A stretch of DNA of 64,000 nucleotides from Bacteroidia bacterium (GCA_037045145.1 JBAOIA010000011.1:1364001-1428000), one strand, 5' to 3'. Shown: positions 43,229 to 53,926, counted from the stretch's first letter. The notes: a model not told the origin generated them from the letters alone. Numbers and translations are program-made.

Positions 43229-45067
43229 TCAGTTTATTTTGTCACCTCTCAGTAATCTGTAATGTCTTCGCGCTTCTGCAATGAATACACTCGAAGGGTA
43301 TTTATCAATAAATTGCTCATAAGTGCTTTTTGCCTTTTCGATATCCTTCAGATTGTTTTCATAAATAGTGCCTATTCTGAACAGGGCATCATCGGCAAGT
43401 ACACCATCTGCATAGTTTTTTACGATGTCACTATAGAGCATAATAGCGCTGTCAAAGTCTCCTTTTGTAATATAAATTCCTGCCTTTTTAAACCATACAT
43501 TGGCTGTAATTTTTCTTCCCGGATAGAGCACAAGAATACTGTCTAATGTTTGCAGTGCAAGGTCGTTTTTATGTTGAAAGGCCAGTAGTTCTGCGCGTGA
43601 GTAAATCTGTAATGGCTCAGTAATGGAGTCATCGCCAATGTTGTCCGAAATAAGCAATGCAAGGTCCAGCGCATCGTTTGATATCAGTTGCGAAGTAGCT
43701 TGCTTCAAAACATTTAATTGTGCTTCTGCCCATTCAAATTCTCCTAAGTAATAGGATAGTCTTGCATTACGGAATTTTGCTTCGCGCCCAATGGCATCGT
43801 GTTTAAAATCTTTGTCAACCTGCGAGTAGGTGAGTGAGGCTTCCCACAGGTCGCCATCTAAAATCATAATGTCGCCCAACGCTAATTTTACTTCTGCAAT
43901 ATAGTTTGACGACAAGGCCGGCATGGCAATTACTTCTTCCAAAATTTTTCGTCCTTCTGCAACTTTGTCAAGATAAAAAGCTTCTAACTGTGCCTGTTGC
44001 ACCATCAATGGCGCTGTAATAGAATTTTTGCCCAAAGCCTGCAATGCTTCTGTAAATTGTTTTTCTAAGGTCAGTAGTTCGGCTTGGGTGTAATGACTTT
44101 CTGTTGTTTTTTCAAAGGCTGCGCTTAGCATAGCAATTTTTGCTCTGATATAAAGCGGATGATTGCTTCCTTTAGCAACAATGTAGTCAAAACATTTTTC
44201 AGCCACTGTCCACGCCTGATTCGAAATACATATTTCGCCTAACGAATAAATTCTGTTGCCGGTGTCACCTGTTTTTTTGTCTAATGCTTTAGCCTGAATT
44301 AATGCCGATTCAAAATCTTTTTCCTGCATAAAAAGCCAGTACAAAAACTCGTTGTAAATGAGTTGTGATGGCTCACGCTGAATTTTGCGAAGCAATGACA
44401 GGCGCAACAGATTTGCCAGATTGGAATCGCTGTCCTGACTCAGTTTATATTGCAATACCGATTGTACATTAGCCTGAAAAAGGGTGTTTTCAGTCATAAT
44501 GTCTAAGTACTCGTCAATCATTTTCTGTGTTTCGCCTTTGCGGCCATACAGTTCTGCAATATCAAAACCAAAGTTGTTGTCCGGCACCAAGCTTCTGCCT
44601 TTCAGAAAGGTTTCCAGAGCTAAGTCTGGCTTGCCATTCATAATAAAAGTGTTGGCAACTGCGTAAATGTCACCTGCGTCAGGATGTAGGTTTTTTATGG
44701 CTGTTTCAAACTGCTTTTTTGCTTTTTCGGTGTCGCCTTCCATTTCATACAGCAAGCCTAAGTCAACAGTGTATTTTCCTGCACCTGCACCACGTTTTGC
44801 CTGTTTTTTAATCAGCTTTTCGGCTTCTTTATAGTCTTTAATTTGTTTCAGACATTTCAGATAAGGCTCATAAGTTCCAAAGGGGTCAATGTTGTATTGC
44901 TTTTCGTAATACACGGCTGCTTTGTCAAACTCGCCTGTTGATTCATACTGACGGGCCAGATCAAGATTATTGAGCCCCTGTGCAGACACCAGAAAACACA
45001 GCAGCACTGCGGGTACTGTTAGGAATGCCACCTTTTTTAAATGCTGAAATAATCTTGTTGTAAACAT
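43229..45067 (-). CDS. Secreted TPR-repeat protein
   Basis: A 612-residue protein with a signal peptide (KVAFLTVPAVLLCFLVSAQG) and tetratricopeptide repeats through its whole length (for example YESTGEFDKAAVYYEKQYNIDP, GDTEKAKKQFETAIKNLHPD, KAKSTYEQFIDKYPSSVFI). The C-terminal repeats resemble outer-membrane assembly TPR lipoproteins, but no lipobox is present. It is 3 bp downstream of serS on the same strand. A periplasmic scaffold role is inferred. Confidence 0.82.
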   Translation of the reverse strand: MFTTRLFQHLKKVAFLTVPAVLLCFLVSAQGLNNLDLARQYESTGEFDKAAVYYEKQYNIDPFGTYEPYLKCLKQIKDYKEAEKLIKKQAKRGAGAGKYTVDLGLLYEMEGDTEKAKKQFETAIKNLHPDAGDIYAVANTFIMNGKPDLALETFLKGRSLVPDNNFGFDIAELYGRKGETQKMIDEYLDIMTENTLFQANVQSVLQYKLSQDSDSNLANLLRLSLLRKIQREPSQLIYNEFLYWLFMQEKDFESALIQAKALDKKTGDTGNRIYSLGEICISNQAWTVAEKCFDYIVAKGSNHPLYIRAKIAMLSAAFEKTTESHYTQAELLTLEKQFTEALQALGKNSITAPLMVQQAQLEAFYLDKVAEGRKILEEVIAMPALSSNYIAEVKLALGDIMILDGDLWEASLTYSQVDKDFKHDAIGREAKFRNARLSYYLGEFEWAEAQLNVLKQATSQLISNDALDLALLISDNIGDDSITEPLQIYSRAELLAFQHKNDLALQTLDSILVLYPGRKITANVWFKKAGIYITKGDFDSAIMLYSDIVKNYADGVLADDALFRIGTIYENNLKDIEKAKSTYEQFIDKYPSSVFIAEARRHYRLLRGDKIN

Positions 45068-45070
45068 CTT

Positions 45071-46339
45071 TTAATCTATGCGGTCAAATCCTGTGTAGTG
45101 CTGTATTGCTTTGGGTATTTGAATGTACTGTCCGTTGTAATTGTTTTCCAAAAGTGCAGCTACAATTCTTGGCAATGCCAGTGCACTTCCGTTTAAGGTA
45201 TGTGCTAATTGTGTTTTTCCATCGTTGCCTTTGAAACGTAATTTTAAACGGTTGCTCTGAAAGCTTTCAAAATTAGAAACCGAACTCACCTCAAGCCATT
45301 TTTCCTGAGCAGCAGAAAACACTTCCATGTCATAAGTAAGTGCCGATGCAAAACTCATATCACCACCACAGAGTTTTAAAACGCGATAGGGCAATTCTAA
45401 TTGTTCTAATAGCGAACAAACATAGTCTTTCATTTCTTCCAGCACCTGATATGAATTTTCAGGATGCTCTATGCGCACAATTTCTACCTTATCGAACTGA
45501 TGCAATCTGTTGAGTCCGCGAACATCTTTACCATAAGAGCCCGCTTCGCGTCTGAAACAGGGAGTGTAGGCTGTTAGTTTTTGTGGAAAATCGCTCTCTT
45601 TTAAAATGGTATTTCTGTAAATGTTGGTAACAGGTACTTCGGCAGTGGGTATCAGATAAAGCTGGTCTTCAGAAACAAAATACATCTGCCCTTCTTTGTC
45701 GGGCAACTGACCCGTTCCGAAACCTGAATCGTGATTGACTAAGATAGGTGGCTGCACTTCAAGATAACCGGCTGCCACTGCTTTATCTAGAAAAAAATTG
45801 ATTAATGCACGCTGTAGTCTGGCACCTTTGCCCCTATAAACCGGAAAGCCTGCACCTGTTAGTTTAACTCCGGTTTCAAAGTCTATCAGGTCGTATTTTG
45901 TGCAAAGCTCCCAATGTGGAGTTTTAACTGATAACTGCGGCAATGCCGTCACCGTAAATACAATATCGTTATCGGCAGATGATTTGCCTGCAGATACTTT
46001 TGCAGAGGGAATATTAGGCAATTTTACCAACTCATCCTCAAGAAGTTTCTCTGTTGTTTCTAATTCTGTTTGCAGTTTTTTGGAGGTTTCTTTCAATGCA
46101 GCATTTTTTTCTTTAAGCTGCTGTGCCTCTTCTTTTTTTCCGGCTTTCATCGCTGCGCCAATCTCCGCTGCCAGCTTGTTTTGTTGTGCAAGGCAGGTAT
46201 CGTTTTCTTTTTGCAACTGTCGCCTTTGCTCATCATGCTTTAGAGCTAATTCTACAATTTCCAAAGCATTAAAGTTCTTTATGGCAAGCTTTTTGATTAT
46301 TTCTAAATGATTTTCTCTTATTTTTGAAAGTTCTAACAT
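45071..46339 (-). CDS. serS: Seryl-tRNA synthetase
   Basis: A 422-residue class II aminoacyl-tRNA synthetase of normal length. The N-terminal long coiled-coil arm (about 30-110) contacts the tRNA long arm; class II motif 2 reads TPCFRREAGSYGKD and motif 3 NGSALALPRIVAALLE. A TACTTTTG -7-like box lies about 20 bp upstream on the minus strand. It probably shares a transcript with the TPR gene downstream. Confidence 0.96.
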   Translation of the reverse strand: MLELSKIRENHLEIIKKLAIKNFNALEIVELALKHDEQRRQLQKENDTCLAQQNKLAAEIGAAMKAGKKEEAQQLKEKNAALKETSKKLQTELETTEKLLEDELVKLPNIPSAKVSAGKSSADNDIVFTVTALPQLSVKTPHWELCTKYDLIDFETGVKLTGAGFPVYRGKGARLQRALINFFLDKAVAAGYLEVQPPILVNHDSGFGTGQLPDKEGQMYFVSEDQLYLIPTAEVPVTNIYRNTILKESDFPQKLTAYTPCFRREAGSYGKDVRGLNRLHQFDKVEIVRIEHPENSYQVLEEMKDYVCSLLEQLELPYRVLKLCGGDMSFASALTYDMEVFSAAQEKWLEVSSVSNFESFQSNRLKLRFKGNDGKTQLAHTLNGSALALPRIVAALLENNYNGQYIQIPKAIQHYTGFDRID

Positions 46340-46648
46340 AAACAGAATTAAGTCCGCAAAAGTACAGTATAACCAATTAACATTAAACCAAAATTATTGC
46401 CGTTGTTGTTGTGCAGGTAGAAAAGACAAAAAAACAAAATTGTGTATTGGCAGTCTTTATGTGGAAGCAGGAATGCGATTTGTAGAAACATATCTATTAA
46501 ACTTTAGGCATGTTTCTATCGTAAAGAAAAATTTTAGTCTTTATGGTGAAATTTCTTCTGCAATCAATGGTTAATAATTTGTTGATGAGTATATTTGTAT
46601 TCTTAAATATTTGTATAAAAACCAATCATTCAAATTAATATTCAAATC
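46340..46648. other. 309-bp intergenic region between divergent serS and a T9SS gene
   Basis: It holds a TACTTTTG box reading toward serS and TATATTTG at 46590-46597 reading toward the 1436-residue gene, 52 bp before its ATG. No open reading frame of note, RNA gene or strong hairpin is seen. Confidence 0.5.
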
Positions 46649-49600
46649 ATGCAAAAGTTTTACTCATTTATAGTTTGTCTTGCACTTGCATTTTTATGCA
46701 CTGTAAGCAATTCATCGGGTCAGCTAGTCATTAATGAGTCTTTTAATGGTACTACATTTCCTCCTTTGGGATGGAATACAAGCTACACAGGAACAAGTTC
46801 CGATTTAGAAAACTATTGCGAGCGTGTTACAGTGTCCTCAAACCCTGCCGGAACCCCTCCGGGAACTCACAGTGGTGCCGGTATGGCACGCTATCGTTGC
46901 GGATATATGACACAGGCTGGCGAGAAAGCCTATATTGCTTCGCGTGCATTGGATTTTACCAATATGCCCGTTGGTGGCACCACTGCAACTTTCTGGATGT
47001 ATAGAGATGCCGTGAATACAGGCTTTCTGGATAGTGTTTCTGTTTTTTTAAACGACTCCAATTTAATTGTCTATGATACTCCGGGAAATATCTATGGTGC
47101 TGCTCTTCGTTTAGCCATTCAGCAGGTTGCTCCTTTTGGCTTTGGAAATGTTGTGCCACGGTGGTGGAATTCTAATCCGGTTAGTGGTGCTGCAGGTTGG
47201 TATCAGTATCAGGTTACTATCCCAAACAACGCATTTACGGTAGCATCACAGCGATATTTGATTTTTGTTTTTACCAACCAGCATACAACAGCCAACGGTG
47301 GAAATATTTATATTGACGACATTTCTATCAACACCTATCCAAAAGCACAGTCTTTTGTATCTACTAAAATGTCTTTTCAGGGTACTTCTGCCGTGCCACC
47401 GGGCTCAACCAATAATTTGATTTACGGTGTTGAAGTGGTAATTGATGGCGGTGATGATGTAACTGCTAATAATTATTATTCTATTGACTCTATCAACTTC
47501 AGCTACATTGGCTCTACCAATGCCTGTGGCGATGCACAAAATGCTAAATTGTGGTGGACAGGAGGAACAGATGTCTTTAACGGTATAGCCAATGCCATTC
47601 AGGTAGGAGCCACAATTCCTACATTATGTGCTACAAACTATTCGTTTTTTCCTATTGCAACATTCAGACTCAACAATGGTAAAAACTATTTTTGGGTAAC
47701 CTACGATATTAAGGCGCCTGGCGTGGCTACTGCAGGAAATTGTGTTGACGGTGAATATAATTGGATTCGACTCAAAAAGGGAGCTGTTTCCACTCCATAT
47801 ACACCTTCAACGGGAACCTTGGGAGGTTGCCGGCCTATTGATGTAGCTTATTGTGGTGGAAATCCACCATCTTATTCCACAGGTACATCGTGGCTTGGAG
47901 GATCCTATACCAACAACGACTATGTGGCACAGGTTCAACTCGCTGGAGAGTCCGGTTATCCGGTAATCAATAATGCATTGAACTGCTGCGGCCCGAATAT
48001 TGCCCCCTGGTGGGGTGGCCCTGCACCTTTTAGTGCCCACCCTCCCGATTATGAAAAATTTGCTGCTGTGCCCGGTAAAACTACCGTGTTGATGGCCAAT
48101 GGCATGACTACATATACAATTTATTTAAAAGTAGGTACCTGGGCTGGTTCAAACTATATTGCAGCATTTATTGACTTTAATCACGATGGTGTGTTTGATA
48201 ATTTCGCTCCTGAAAAAATTGCTCAGTCGCCTTCAATGGTTGCCAATGCCACCTACTCAGTGTCTTTCACGGTGCCCGTAAGTGCCTATATCGGTACTAC
48301 AACCTTGCGTGTGCGCGAAGTATATGCAAGAGCAAATATAGACGCTTGCTCTTCCGCCACGTATGGCGAAACAGAAGATTATTCAGTTACCATAATTCCT
48401 TCATGTAATTCATGGCCGGGCCTGGGCTATGGTAAATTGTGGCTTGGCGGGTTTGATAATGACTGGAACAACCCCGTAAACTGGTGTCCTGCAAATCCAC
48501 CAACCATATCTGATAATACCCTTATTCCCGGAAGTAGCCCTAACCGTCCGGTAATTAAGGAGGGCACCTTTGCAACAGCTAAAAAATTAAGAATTCAGGG
48601 CACTGATACAGTTACAGTGGATGTTTATAAATCAGGAAGATTAACGGTGGCAGACTCCTTAATCATCAACGACCCTGCCTCTGCTTTAAAAGTGAACTCG
48701 CAAATGACAGATACTGCACGCATTTCTGTAGGTAACCTGTTACCGACTATTCAGCCTTATACGCCTCTTAATGGTGCTGCACTAAAACAGCGATGCCAGT
48801 TGGTCTATACAGCCGCAGATTTGAGCGCCTATGGTATGATAACCGGTGATGAAATTGATTCTATATTTCTTTTAGTGTCAAATTTTGTTGCCCCTACCAA
48901 TCCCTATACAAACTTCAGCATCCGGTGGTACTATACAAGTGCAGGATTTACTTATGGTGGAGGAGCTGCAAACAATGCATTGGCTGCATTTGCTGTTGGC
49001 ACAACGCCCAACCTGGTTTATAGCAGTCCATCGCTTGGTATCCCTACAGCAGGACAGTATAAGTTCGGATTGTCAACGCCCATACCTGTAAACCTTGCTT
49101 ATTCCTTGGTGATTGATATTTGTTATGATCACGCCATTGGTGGTGGTCAGCAAACCTGGTACACTACAACAACAGGATTCAGACGTTACCTGCAACTTTA
49201 TGCAGATGCTCCTATTCCCAATGCTGCTTGCGATTTTACGCCTACCATGCGTGCCATGGGCACAGCTAATCCTGCAGGAACAACTACATTTAATCTGGGT
49301 CCATTTCTTCAGGGTTCATTGCCACACCTTTCGGTTGGGCTTGCTATAGAATCAATATCGCCTTTAGGTGTTTTTGCACCCGGCACAATAATTACCGGTA
49401 TTGCAGGTTCTACCATAACCATTTCAACACCAACTATTGGTGCCATGACAGCGGCAACACAAATAAGAATTAAACTTAACGGGACATTAGCTGCTCATTC
49501 AACCGATGGTGTCTGTACTACAACACAGCGGCCCAACCTTACATTTAAATACAAACGTACTTACTCTACCTTCATGGCCTATATAGGTGGTCATTGGAAC

Positions 49601-50959
49601 AACTCCGGTACTTTCACTGCAGGTAATAGCGATTTTACGTTTAATGGTATGAATCCTCAAAATATTGATGGAGCCAATAACACTACCTTTATGGCAATGA
49701 CATTAAATAAACCTGCACCGGCAAACCCCGTTCGTCTTAATAGAGATGTTACTGTTACAGATACACTGCATCTAACACAAGGCAGACTGCAGCTTAATGG
49801 AAATCCGGTTGCCATGCGCACATTGAGTTTAATGAGTAATACAGGTTCAACCACTGCATTGACAAGAAATACAGGCGTACTGATTGCAGAAACCAATCCG
49901 CCAAACTATGGCAGATTCCGATGGAAAATTGGTACACCTGCAGCCTATCCAACAACTTTTACATTCCCATTTGCCAATTCTGCAGGAACTTATATTCCTG
50001 TAGATTATACGGTAAATAATGGCGATGCAGATGTTACGCTAACAACCTATACTACAATACCTGCAAATACACCAATACCAACAGGCGTTTCAGATATTTA
50101 TATGAACACCTGGTTTGCACCACCATTTACGGATAACAGCCCCTACATGGTTGACCGTTTTTGGCAAATTAATGATGCAGGTACAGTCAGCAGCCGCGAT
50201 TTGAAACTTAACTGGGTTCCGTCAGAAAATGCATCGGCAGGTTCATCTCCTTATCGTGCACAGGTGTATAGCTCAAGCACCAATTGGGGCTATCCTTTCA
50301 TTATCGGTCAAACAAACCCCACAGCCACATCAGTTCAGATTCCCGCAGCATCATTTACAAATACATGGGCAGTTGTGCGAGAGTTGCAACCACTGCCTGT
50401 AGAGTTGCTTTCATTCGAAGCAAAACCCTATAAAGATCAGGAAGTAGTTTGTAACTGGACAACAGCCACAGAACTAAACAACGATTTCTTTACGGTTGAG
50501 CGCAGCAGCGATGGACGTAACTTCGAGAAGGTGGGTACTGTAAAGGGTGCAGGTAATTCAACACAACAGCACGATTATAAATTTATAGATACCAAGCCTT
50601 ACAGAGGGGTTTCGTTCTACAGACTGAAACAAACCGACTTTAACGGTAAATCGGAGACGTTCGAGAAAGTAGCAGTAAACTTAAGTTTACCTGCCACGCC
50701 AATAAGTGTTTATCCTGTTCCTGCCAATGAATATGTAGTATTCAGTGTGGACAGAAATCAGAATCTCGAAAATGCAGTACTGTATATTTATGACTTTACA
50801 GGACGTGCATTGATGCAGAAAAAAGTAGCTGAACTAAAAGGCACAGGCACCAATATCTTTATCCTGCCTGTAAGCACTTTAATTAATGGTTTGTATCACT
50901 TCGATTTAAAAGTAGAAGGTGCTTCATTAGGAAACGGTAAATTTATTGTAGAGAAATAA
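46649..50959 (+). CDS. Large T9SS-exported surface protein with GEVED domain
   Basis: A 1436-residue secreted protein. After a signal peptide (ending NSSGQ) the N-terminal 200 residues resemble a choice-of-anchor/MAM-like jelly roll (FNGTTFPPLGWNTS). A GEVED domain lies near 500-585 (AAFIDFNHDGVFDNF, GETEDYSVTI). Long beta-rich stretches follow, then a C-terminal fibronectin-like segment (PVELLSFEAKPYKDQEVVCN, WTTATELNNDFFTVERSSDG) and a T9SS sorting domain (VYPVPANEYVVFSVD). This layout is typical of cell-surface adhesins; the ligand is unknown. Confidence 0.9.
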   Translation: MQKFYSFIVCLALAFLCTVSNSSGQLVINESFNGTTFPPLGWNTSYTGTSSDLENYCERVTVSSNPAGTPPGTHSGAGMARYRCGYMTQAGEKAYIASRALDFTNMPVGGTTATFWMYRDAVNTGFLDSVSVFLNDSNLIVYDTPGNIYGAALRLAIQQVAPFGFGNVVPRWWNSNPVSGAAGWYQYQVTIPNNAFTVASQRYLIFVFTNQHTTANGGNIYIDDISINTYPKAQSFVSTKMSFQGTSAVPPGSTNNLIYGVEVVIDGGDDVTANNYYSIDSINFSYIGSTNACGDAQNAKLWWTGGTDVFNGIANAIQVGATIPTLCATNYSFFPIATFRLNNGKNYFWVTYDIKAPGVATAGNCVDGEYNWIRLKKGAVSTPYTPSTGTLGGCRPIDVAYCGGNPPSYSTGTSWLGGSYTNNDYVAQVQLAGESGYPVINNALNCCGPNIAPWWGGPAPFSAHPPDYEKFAAVPGKTTVLMANGMTTYTIYLKVGTWAGSNYIAAFIDFNHDGVFDNFAPEKIAQSPSMVANATYSVSFTVPVSAYIGTTTLRVREVYARANIDACSSATYGETEDYSVTIIPSCNSWPGLGYGKLWLGGFDNDWNNPVNWCPANPPTISDNTLIPGSSPNRPVIKEGTFATAKKLRIQGTDTVTVDVYKSGRLTVADSLIINDPASALKVNSQMTDTARISVGNLLPTIQPYTPLNGAALKQRCQLVYTAADLSAYGMITGDEIDSIFLLVSNFVAPTNPYTNFSIRWYYTSAGFTYGGGAANNALAAFAVGTTPNLVYSSPSLGIPTAGQYKFGLSTPIPVNLAYSLVIDICYDHAIGGGQQTWYTTTTGFRRYLQLYADAPIPNAACDFTPTMRAMGTANPAGTTTFNLGPFLQGSLPHLSVGLAIESISPLGVFAPGTIITGIAGSTITISTPTIGAMTAATQIRIKLNGTLAAHSTDGVCTTTQRPNLTFKYKRTYSTFMAYIGGHWNNSGTFTAGNSDFTFNGMNPQNIDGANNTTFMAMTLNKPAPANPVRLNRDVTVTDTLHLTQGRLQLNGNPVAMRTLSLMSNTGSTTALTRNTGVLIAETNPPNYGRFRWKIGTPAAYPTTFTFPFANSAGTYIPVDYTVNNGDADVTLTTYTTIPANTPIPTGVSDIYMNTWFAPPFTDNSPYMVDRFWQINDAGTVSSRDLKLNWVPSENASAGSSPYRAQVYSSSTNWGYPFIIGQTNPTATSVQIPAASFTNTWAVVRELQPLPVELLSFEAKPYKDQEVVCNWTTATELNNDFFTVERSSDGRNFEKVGTVKGAGNSTQQHDYKFIDTKPYRGVSFYRLKQTDFNGKSETFEKVAVNLSLPATPISVYPVPANEYVVFSVDRNQNLENAVLYIYDFTGRALMQKKVAELKGTGTNIFILPVSTLINGLYHFDLKVEGASLGNGKFIVEK

Positions 50960-50987
50960 TTTTTTAAAAATCAAAGTGCCCGTAAGT

Positions 50988-51647
50988 ATGATAAGAAAAC
51001 AAACGCTGTCATTCTTACGGGCACTTGCCATTAACAACAACCGTGAATGGTTTGCTGCAAACCGTCACAAGTACGAAAGTGCAAAGGACGATTTTAATAA
51101 CTGCCTGAAGCAAACGCTTACGGAATTGACGCAGTACGATACCGCACTCAAAAACCTTGAACCAAAGGACTGTGTTTTCAGAATTTACCGCGACATTCGT
51201 TTTTCGCCCGATAAGACCCCTTATAAAACAAATCTGGGAGCAGCTATCAATGCCGGAGGCAAAAAGATAGAAACAGCAGGAGCATATCTGCACATTCAAC
51301 CCGGCAACAAGTCGTTTTTTGCCGGTGGACGATGGATGCCCGATAAAGAAACATTAAGAAAAATCAGACAGGAGATTGACTATAACAGCAAAGAGTTTAA
51401 AGCGATATTAAACGAAAAAGAATTTAAAAAATATTTTGGTGCATTGGAAAACATAGCACTTAAAAAAGCACCAAAAGACTATCCAAAAAACCATCCTGAA
51501 ATTGCATTACTGAAATACACAAGTTATATTGCCTCTATGCCTTTGTCAGATTCATTAATCACCTCGGCAAAAGGGGTAAAAGAAATGGGTAAAGCTTACA
51601 AAGCCTTGTTGCCATTACTTAAATTTCTGAACCGGGCTTTAGATTAG
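50988..51647 (+). CDS. DUF2461 (TIGR02453) family protein
   Basis: A 219-residue member of a widespread family of unknown function. Recognisable blocks are NNNREWFAANRHKYESAKDDF near the N-terminus, FRIYRDIRFSPDKTPYKTNL in the middle, and GKAYKALLPLLKFLNRAL at the end. A GTG 12 bp upstream is an alternative start. It is 28 bp after the large T9SS gene but clearly cytoplasmic (no signal), and it converges on the MFS gene. Confidence 0.88.
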   Translation: MIRKQTLSFLRALAINNNREWFAANRHKYESAKDDFNNCLKQTLTELTQYDTALKNLEPKDCVFRIYRDIRFSPDKTPYKTNLGAAINAGGKKIETAGAYLHIQPGNKSFFAGGRWMPDKETLRKIRQEIDYNSKEFKAILNEKEFKKYFGALENIALKKAPKDYPKNHPEIALLKYTSYIASMPLSDSLITSAKGVKEMGKAYKALLPLLKFLNRALD

Positions 51648-51652
51648 TTGCA

Positions 51653-52855
51653 TTAGTTAGCCACTTTCATTTTTTGAGAAACTTTTCTGATGATGTAGGT
51701 CATGATAAGCAATAGGCATGACAACAATATCCATAAGGTGTTATATCCATAGTTGGCAATGGTTTGTGTAGCAATAATTGGCAAGGCAGTTTGTGCCGAA
51801 CTCCACGCCATAGAATACAAAGCTGCATATTGTCCGCGACTGGCAATATCGCTTTTCAGATTCATATAAGAATTCATGAATGGCATAGCCAGCATTTCAG
51901 AAAATGATACAAAAACAATAATCAATGTAAATGCGGCAAAACCGCCAATAAAAGGAAGGCACAGGTAGGTTGCGGCAAGCAGAAGTCCGCCTATCGAAAT
52001 GGTACGATAAAGATTCCATCGTTTTTCGAGACGGTAAACCAGAATCATTTCCACAAGGGCAACAATAATACCGTTAAACATCATCAGTAATCCTATCTGT
52101 CTTTCACTCAGGTGATGAATGTCTTTATAAAACAAAGGCATGGTGATAAAAAACTGAAAGAAGCAAAGTGCATAGAGAAAAACAGCAACAATAAAATAAA
52201 GATAGGTTTTGTCTTTATAAGGTGAAACGATACTTTGTTTTTGACCATGTTTTTGTAGGTGATGTGCTTTCTTATTGTGCAGCATAAACAATGTAAATGT
52301 TGCCGCAGCAATACAAAAGAGGCCATTGGCATAAAACAGGTAATCATAACTTAAAGAGGCAAGCAAACCACCAAGAACAGGCCCAGCTGAGAAACCAAGA
52401 TTTATAGCTAATCTGTTAATTGAAATAGAGCGTGTGTAATTTTCGGGTTTACTGTAAAAAGCAATAGCCGTCATATTAGCCGGACGATAGGATTCACTGA
52501 AGATGCTTAGAAAAAAGAATGAAATGCATAGATATAAATAGGAGTGAATAAAAGATATGAGCATAAACAGGCAGCCACCGGTAAATAAACTAATGAGCAT
52601 TACGGGACGGTAGCCTATAATGTCGGTTAATTTACCTCCGGCAAAAGCACCTGTAAAACTTCCTGCGCCAAAGCAGGCCAACACCACACCGGTTTGTTGC
52701 ACTGTAAGCCCTAATTTCTCGGTCAGATAAACCGATAGAAAAAATATTACCATAGTGCCGCTTCTGTTAATGAGCATCACAGCAGACAGCAACCACACAT
52801 CGTGTGAAATGCCACCATAGGCACCTGCAAAAAGTGATTTTAAACGTTGCAACAT
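51653..52855 (-). CDS. Major facilitator superfamily transporter
   Basis: A 400-residue transporter with about twelve membrane spans in two halves. The loop after helix 2 reads GAFAGGKLTDIIGYRPVM, the standard MFS motif A form G-x3-D-x2-G-x-R. The ATG with codon 52853-52855 (MLQRLKSLFAGAYGG) is preferred over an upstream TTG. It most resembles drug/efflux-type members, but the substrate is not predictable. Confidence 0.88.
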   Translation of the reverse strand: MLQRLKSLFAGAYGGISHDVWLLSAVMLINRSGTMVIFFLSVYLTEKLGLTVQQTGVVLACFGAGSFTGAFAGGKLTDIIGYRPVMLISLFTGGCLFMLISFIHSYLYLCISFFFLSIFSESYRPANMTAIAFYSKPENYTRSISINRLAINLGFSAGPVLGGLLASLSYDYLFYANGLFCIAAATFTLFMLHNKKAHHLQKHGQKQSIVSPYKDKTYLYFIVAVFLYALCFFQFFITMPLFYKDIHHLSERQIGLLMMFNGIIVALVEMILVYRLEKRWNLYRTISIGGLLLAATYLCLPFIGGFAAFTLIIVFVSFSEMLAMPFMNSYMNLKSDIASRGQYAALYSMAWSSAQTALPIIATQTIANYGYNTLWILLSCLLLIMTYIIRKVSQKMKVAN

Positions 52856-52961
52856 GTGGCAAAATTGAAAGAACTTACCTTGCAAAGCAAGAAGATTAAA
52901 AATACTTATGCACTACCTTATTTAATGTAATTTTGTGGCATTCCAATTCAATCGGTTTACA

Positions 52962-53438
52962 ATGAAGGTAGCAATTATTATGGGTAGCAAATCAGACCTT
53001 GAAGTCATGCAACAGGCAGCACAGGTACTTTCTGATTTTCAGATAGAACATCAAATACAGATTGTTTCGGCACATCGCACACCGGAGCTTATGGTGCAGT
53101 TTGCAAAAGAGGCCTACGAGAAAAATATCCGTGTCATCATAGCCGGAGCAGGTGGAGCAGCCCATCTTCCGGGCATGGTTGCCTCATTAACGTCTGTGCC
53201 TGTAATTGGTGTCCCCGTAAAGTCAAGCAATAGTATTGACGGGTGGGATTCCATACTTTCAATACTGCAAATGCCTAATGGTGTACCGGTGGCTACTGTT
53301 GCTTTAAATGCTGCACAAAATGCCGGATTGCTGGCCATTCAGATTTTAGCTACCTCAGATAAGGCTCTTTATAAAAAACTTGAAGTCTATAAGCAATCAT
53401 TAAAAGAAAAGGTTATTGAGTCAAATAAAGGGTTATAA
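52962..53438 (+). CDS. purE: N5-carboxyaminoimidazole ribonucleotide mutase, PurE
   Basis: A 158-residue class I PurE, which isomerises N5-CAIR to CAIR in purine synthesis. The signature blocks are MGSKSDLEVM at 7-16, VSAHRTPELM, IAGAGGAAHLPGMVASLT and PVIGVPVKSS. The ATG at 52962 is chosen over a GTG at 52935 because a TAATTTTG -7-like box (52928-52935) overlaps that upstream codon. purN is elsewhere in this window (28638), so purine genes are scattered. No purK lies next to it. Confidence 0.95.
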   Translation: MKVAIIMGSKSDLEVMQQAAQVLSDFQIEHQIQIVSAHRTPELMVQFAKEAYEKNIRVIIAGAGGAAHLPGMVASLTSVPVIGVPVKSSNSIDGWDSILSILQMPNGVPVATVALNAAQNAGLLAIQILATSDKALYKKLEVYKQSLKEKVIESNKGL

Positions 53439-53790
53439 TTTGTGGAAACATCCTTCAGTTTGACGCCATCATTGCCCCCGTCAGCCATTTAAAGAATGTC
53501 ATAGAAGGCATGAGTGGATTTTTTAGTGGTGATAAATTTTTATATTATTGAAATGCAATTTTGACAACTAATGAATTATCAACATGTTACACTCTTTGAT
53601 AGAACAGATTAAAGGGCAATTAAAAATATTTTCAATAACCATTTGCTAATAAAAAATCCTTTTCTATTTTTGCGTTCCCTTTTTTGAAGGGTAAAGTGTG
53701 TTCATTGACATCGTGGATTAATGGCGTAATAACTTCTGAAGCAGATTAGAAAAAACAATAATTTGTTTAGGAATCATTGATATTTAAGAG
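53439..53790. other. 352-bp leader region ahead of the tRNA-tuf operon
   Basis: No gene seen. It contains the tRNA operon promoter (53643-53672) and, downstream of it, TTCATTGACAT at 53700-53710, which resembles the TTCTTTGACAT leader sequences (boxA-like) ahead of rRNA genes in this phylum. That resemblance is from memory and is tentative. Confidence 0.5.
53643..53672 (+). promoter_or_regulatory. Promoter of the tRNA-tuf operon, TTG-N19-TAnnTTTG
   Basis: TTG at 53643-53645, a 19-bp spacer, then TATTTTTG at 53665-53672 is an exact match to the Bacteroidota consensus. Transcription would start near 53679, giving a leader of about 110 nt before the first tRNA. No other equally good promoter is seen before tuf. 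Confidence 0.75.
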
Positions 53791-53864
53791 GCCGATGTAG
53801 CTCAGTTGGCCAGAGCTACTGATTTGTAATCAGTGGGTCGGGGGTTCGAATCCCTCCATCGGCT
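53791..53864 (+). tRNA. tRNA-Thr(TGT)
   Basis: 74 nt; acceptor GCCGATG/CATCGGC, D-arm GCTCAGTTGG, anticodon stem ACTGA/TCAGT with loop TTTGTAA (anticodon TGT), T-arm with GGTTCGAATCC. CCA is not encoded. First gene of the tRNA-tuf operon; corresponds in position to E. coli thrU. Confidence 0.96.
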
Positions 53865-53926
53865 CTTTTTTATTTATAAATTTTCAGTTTGTCAATAATT
53901 TGGCTAAGGTAAAACTGAACAATATC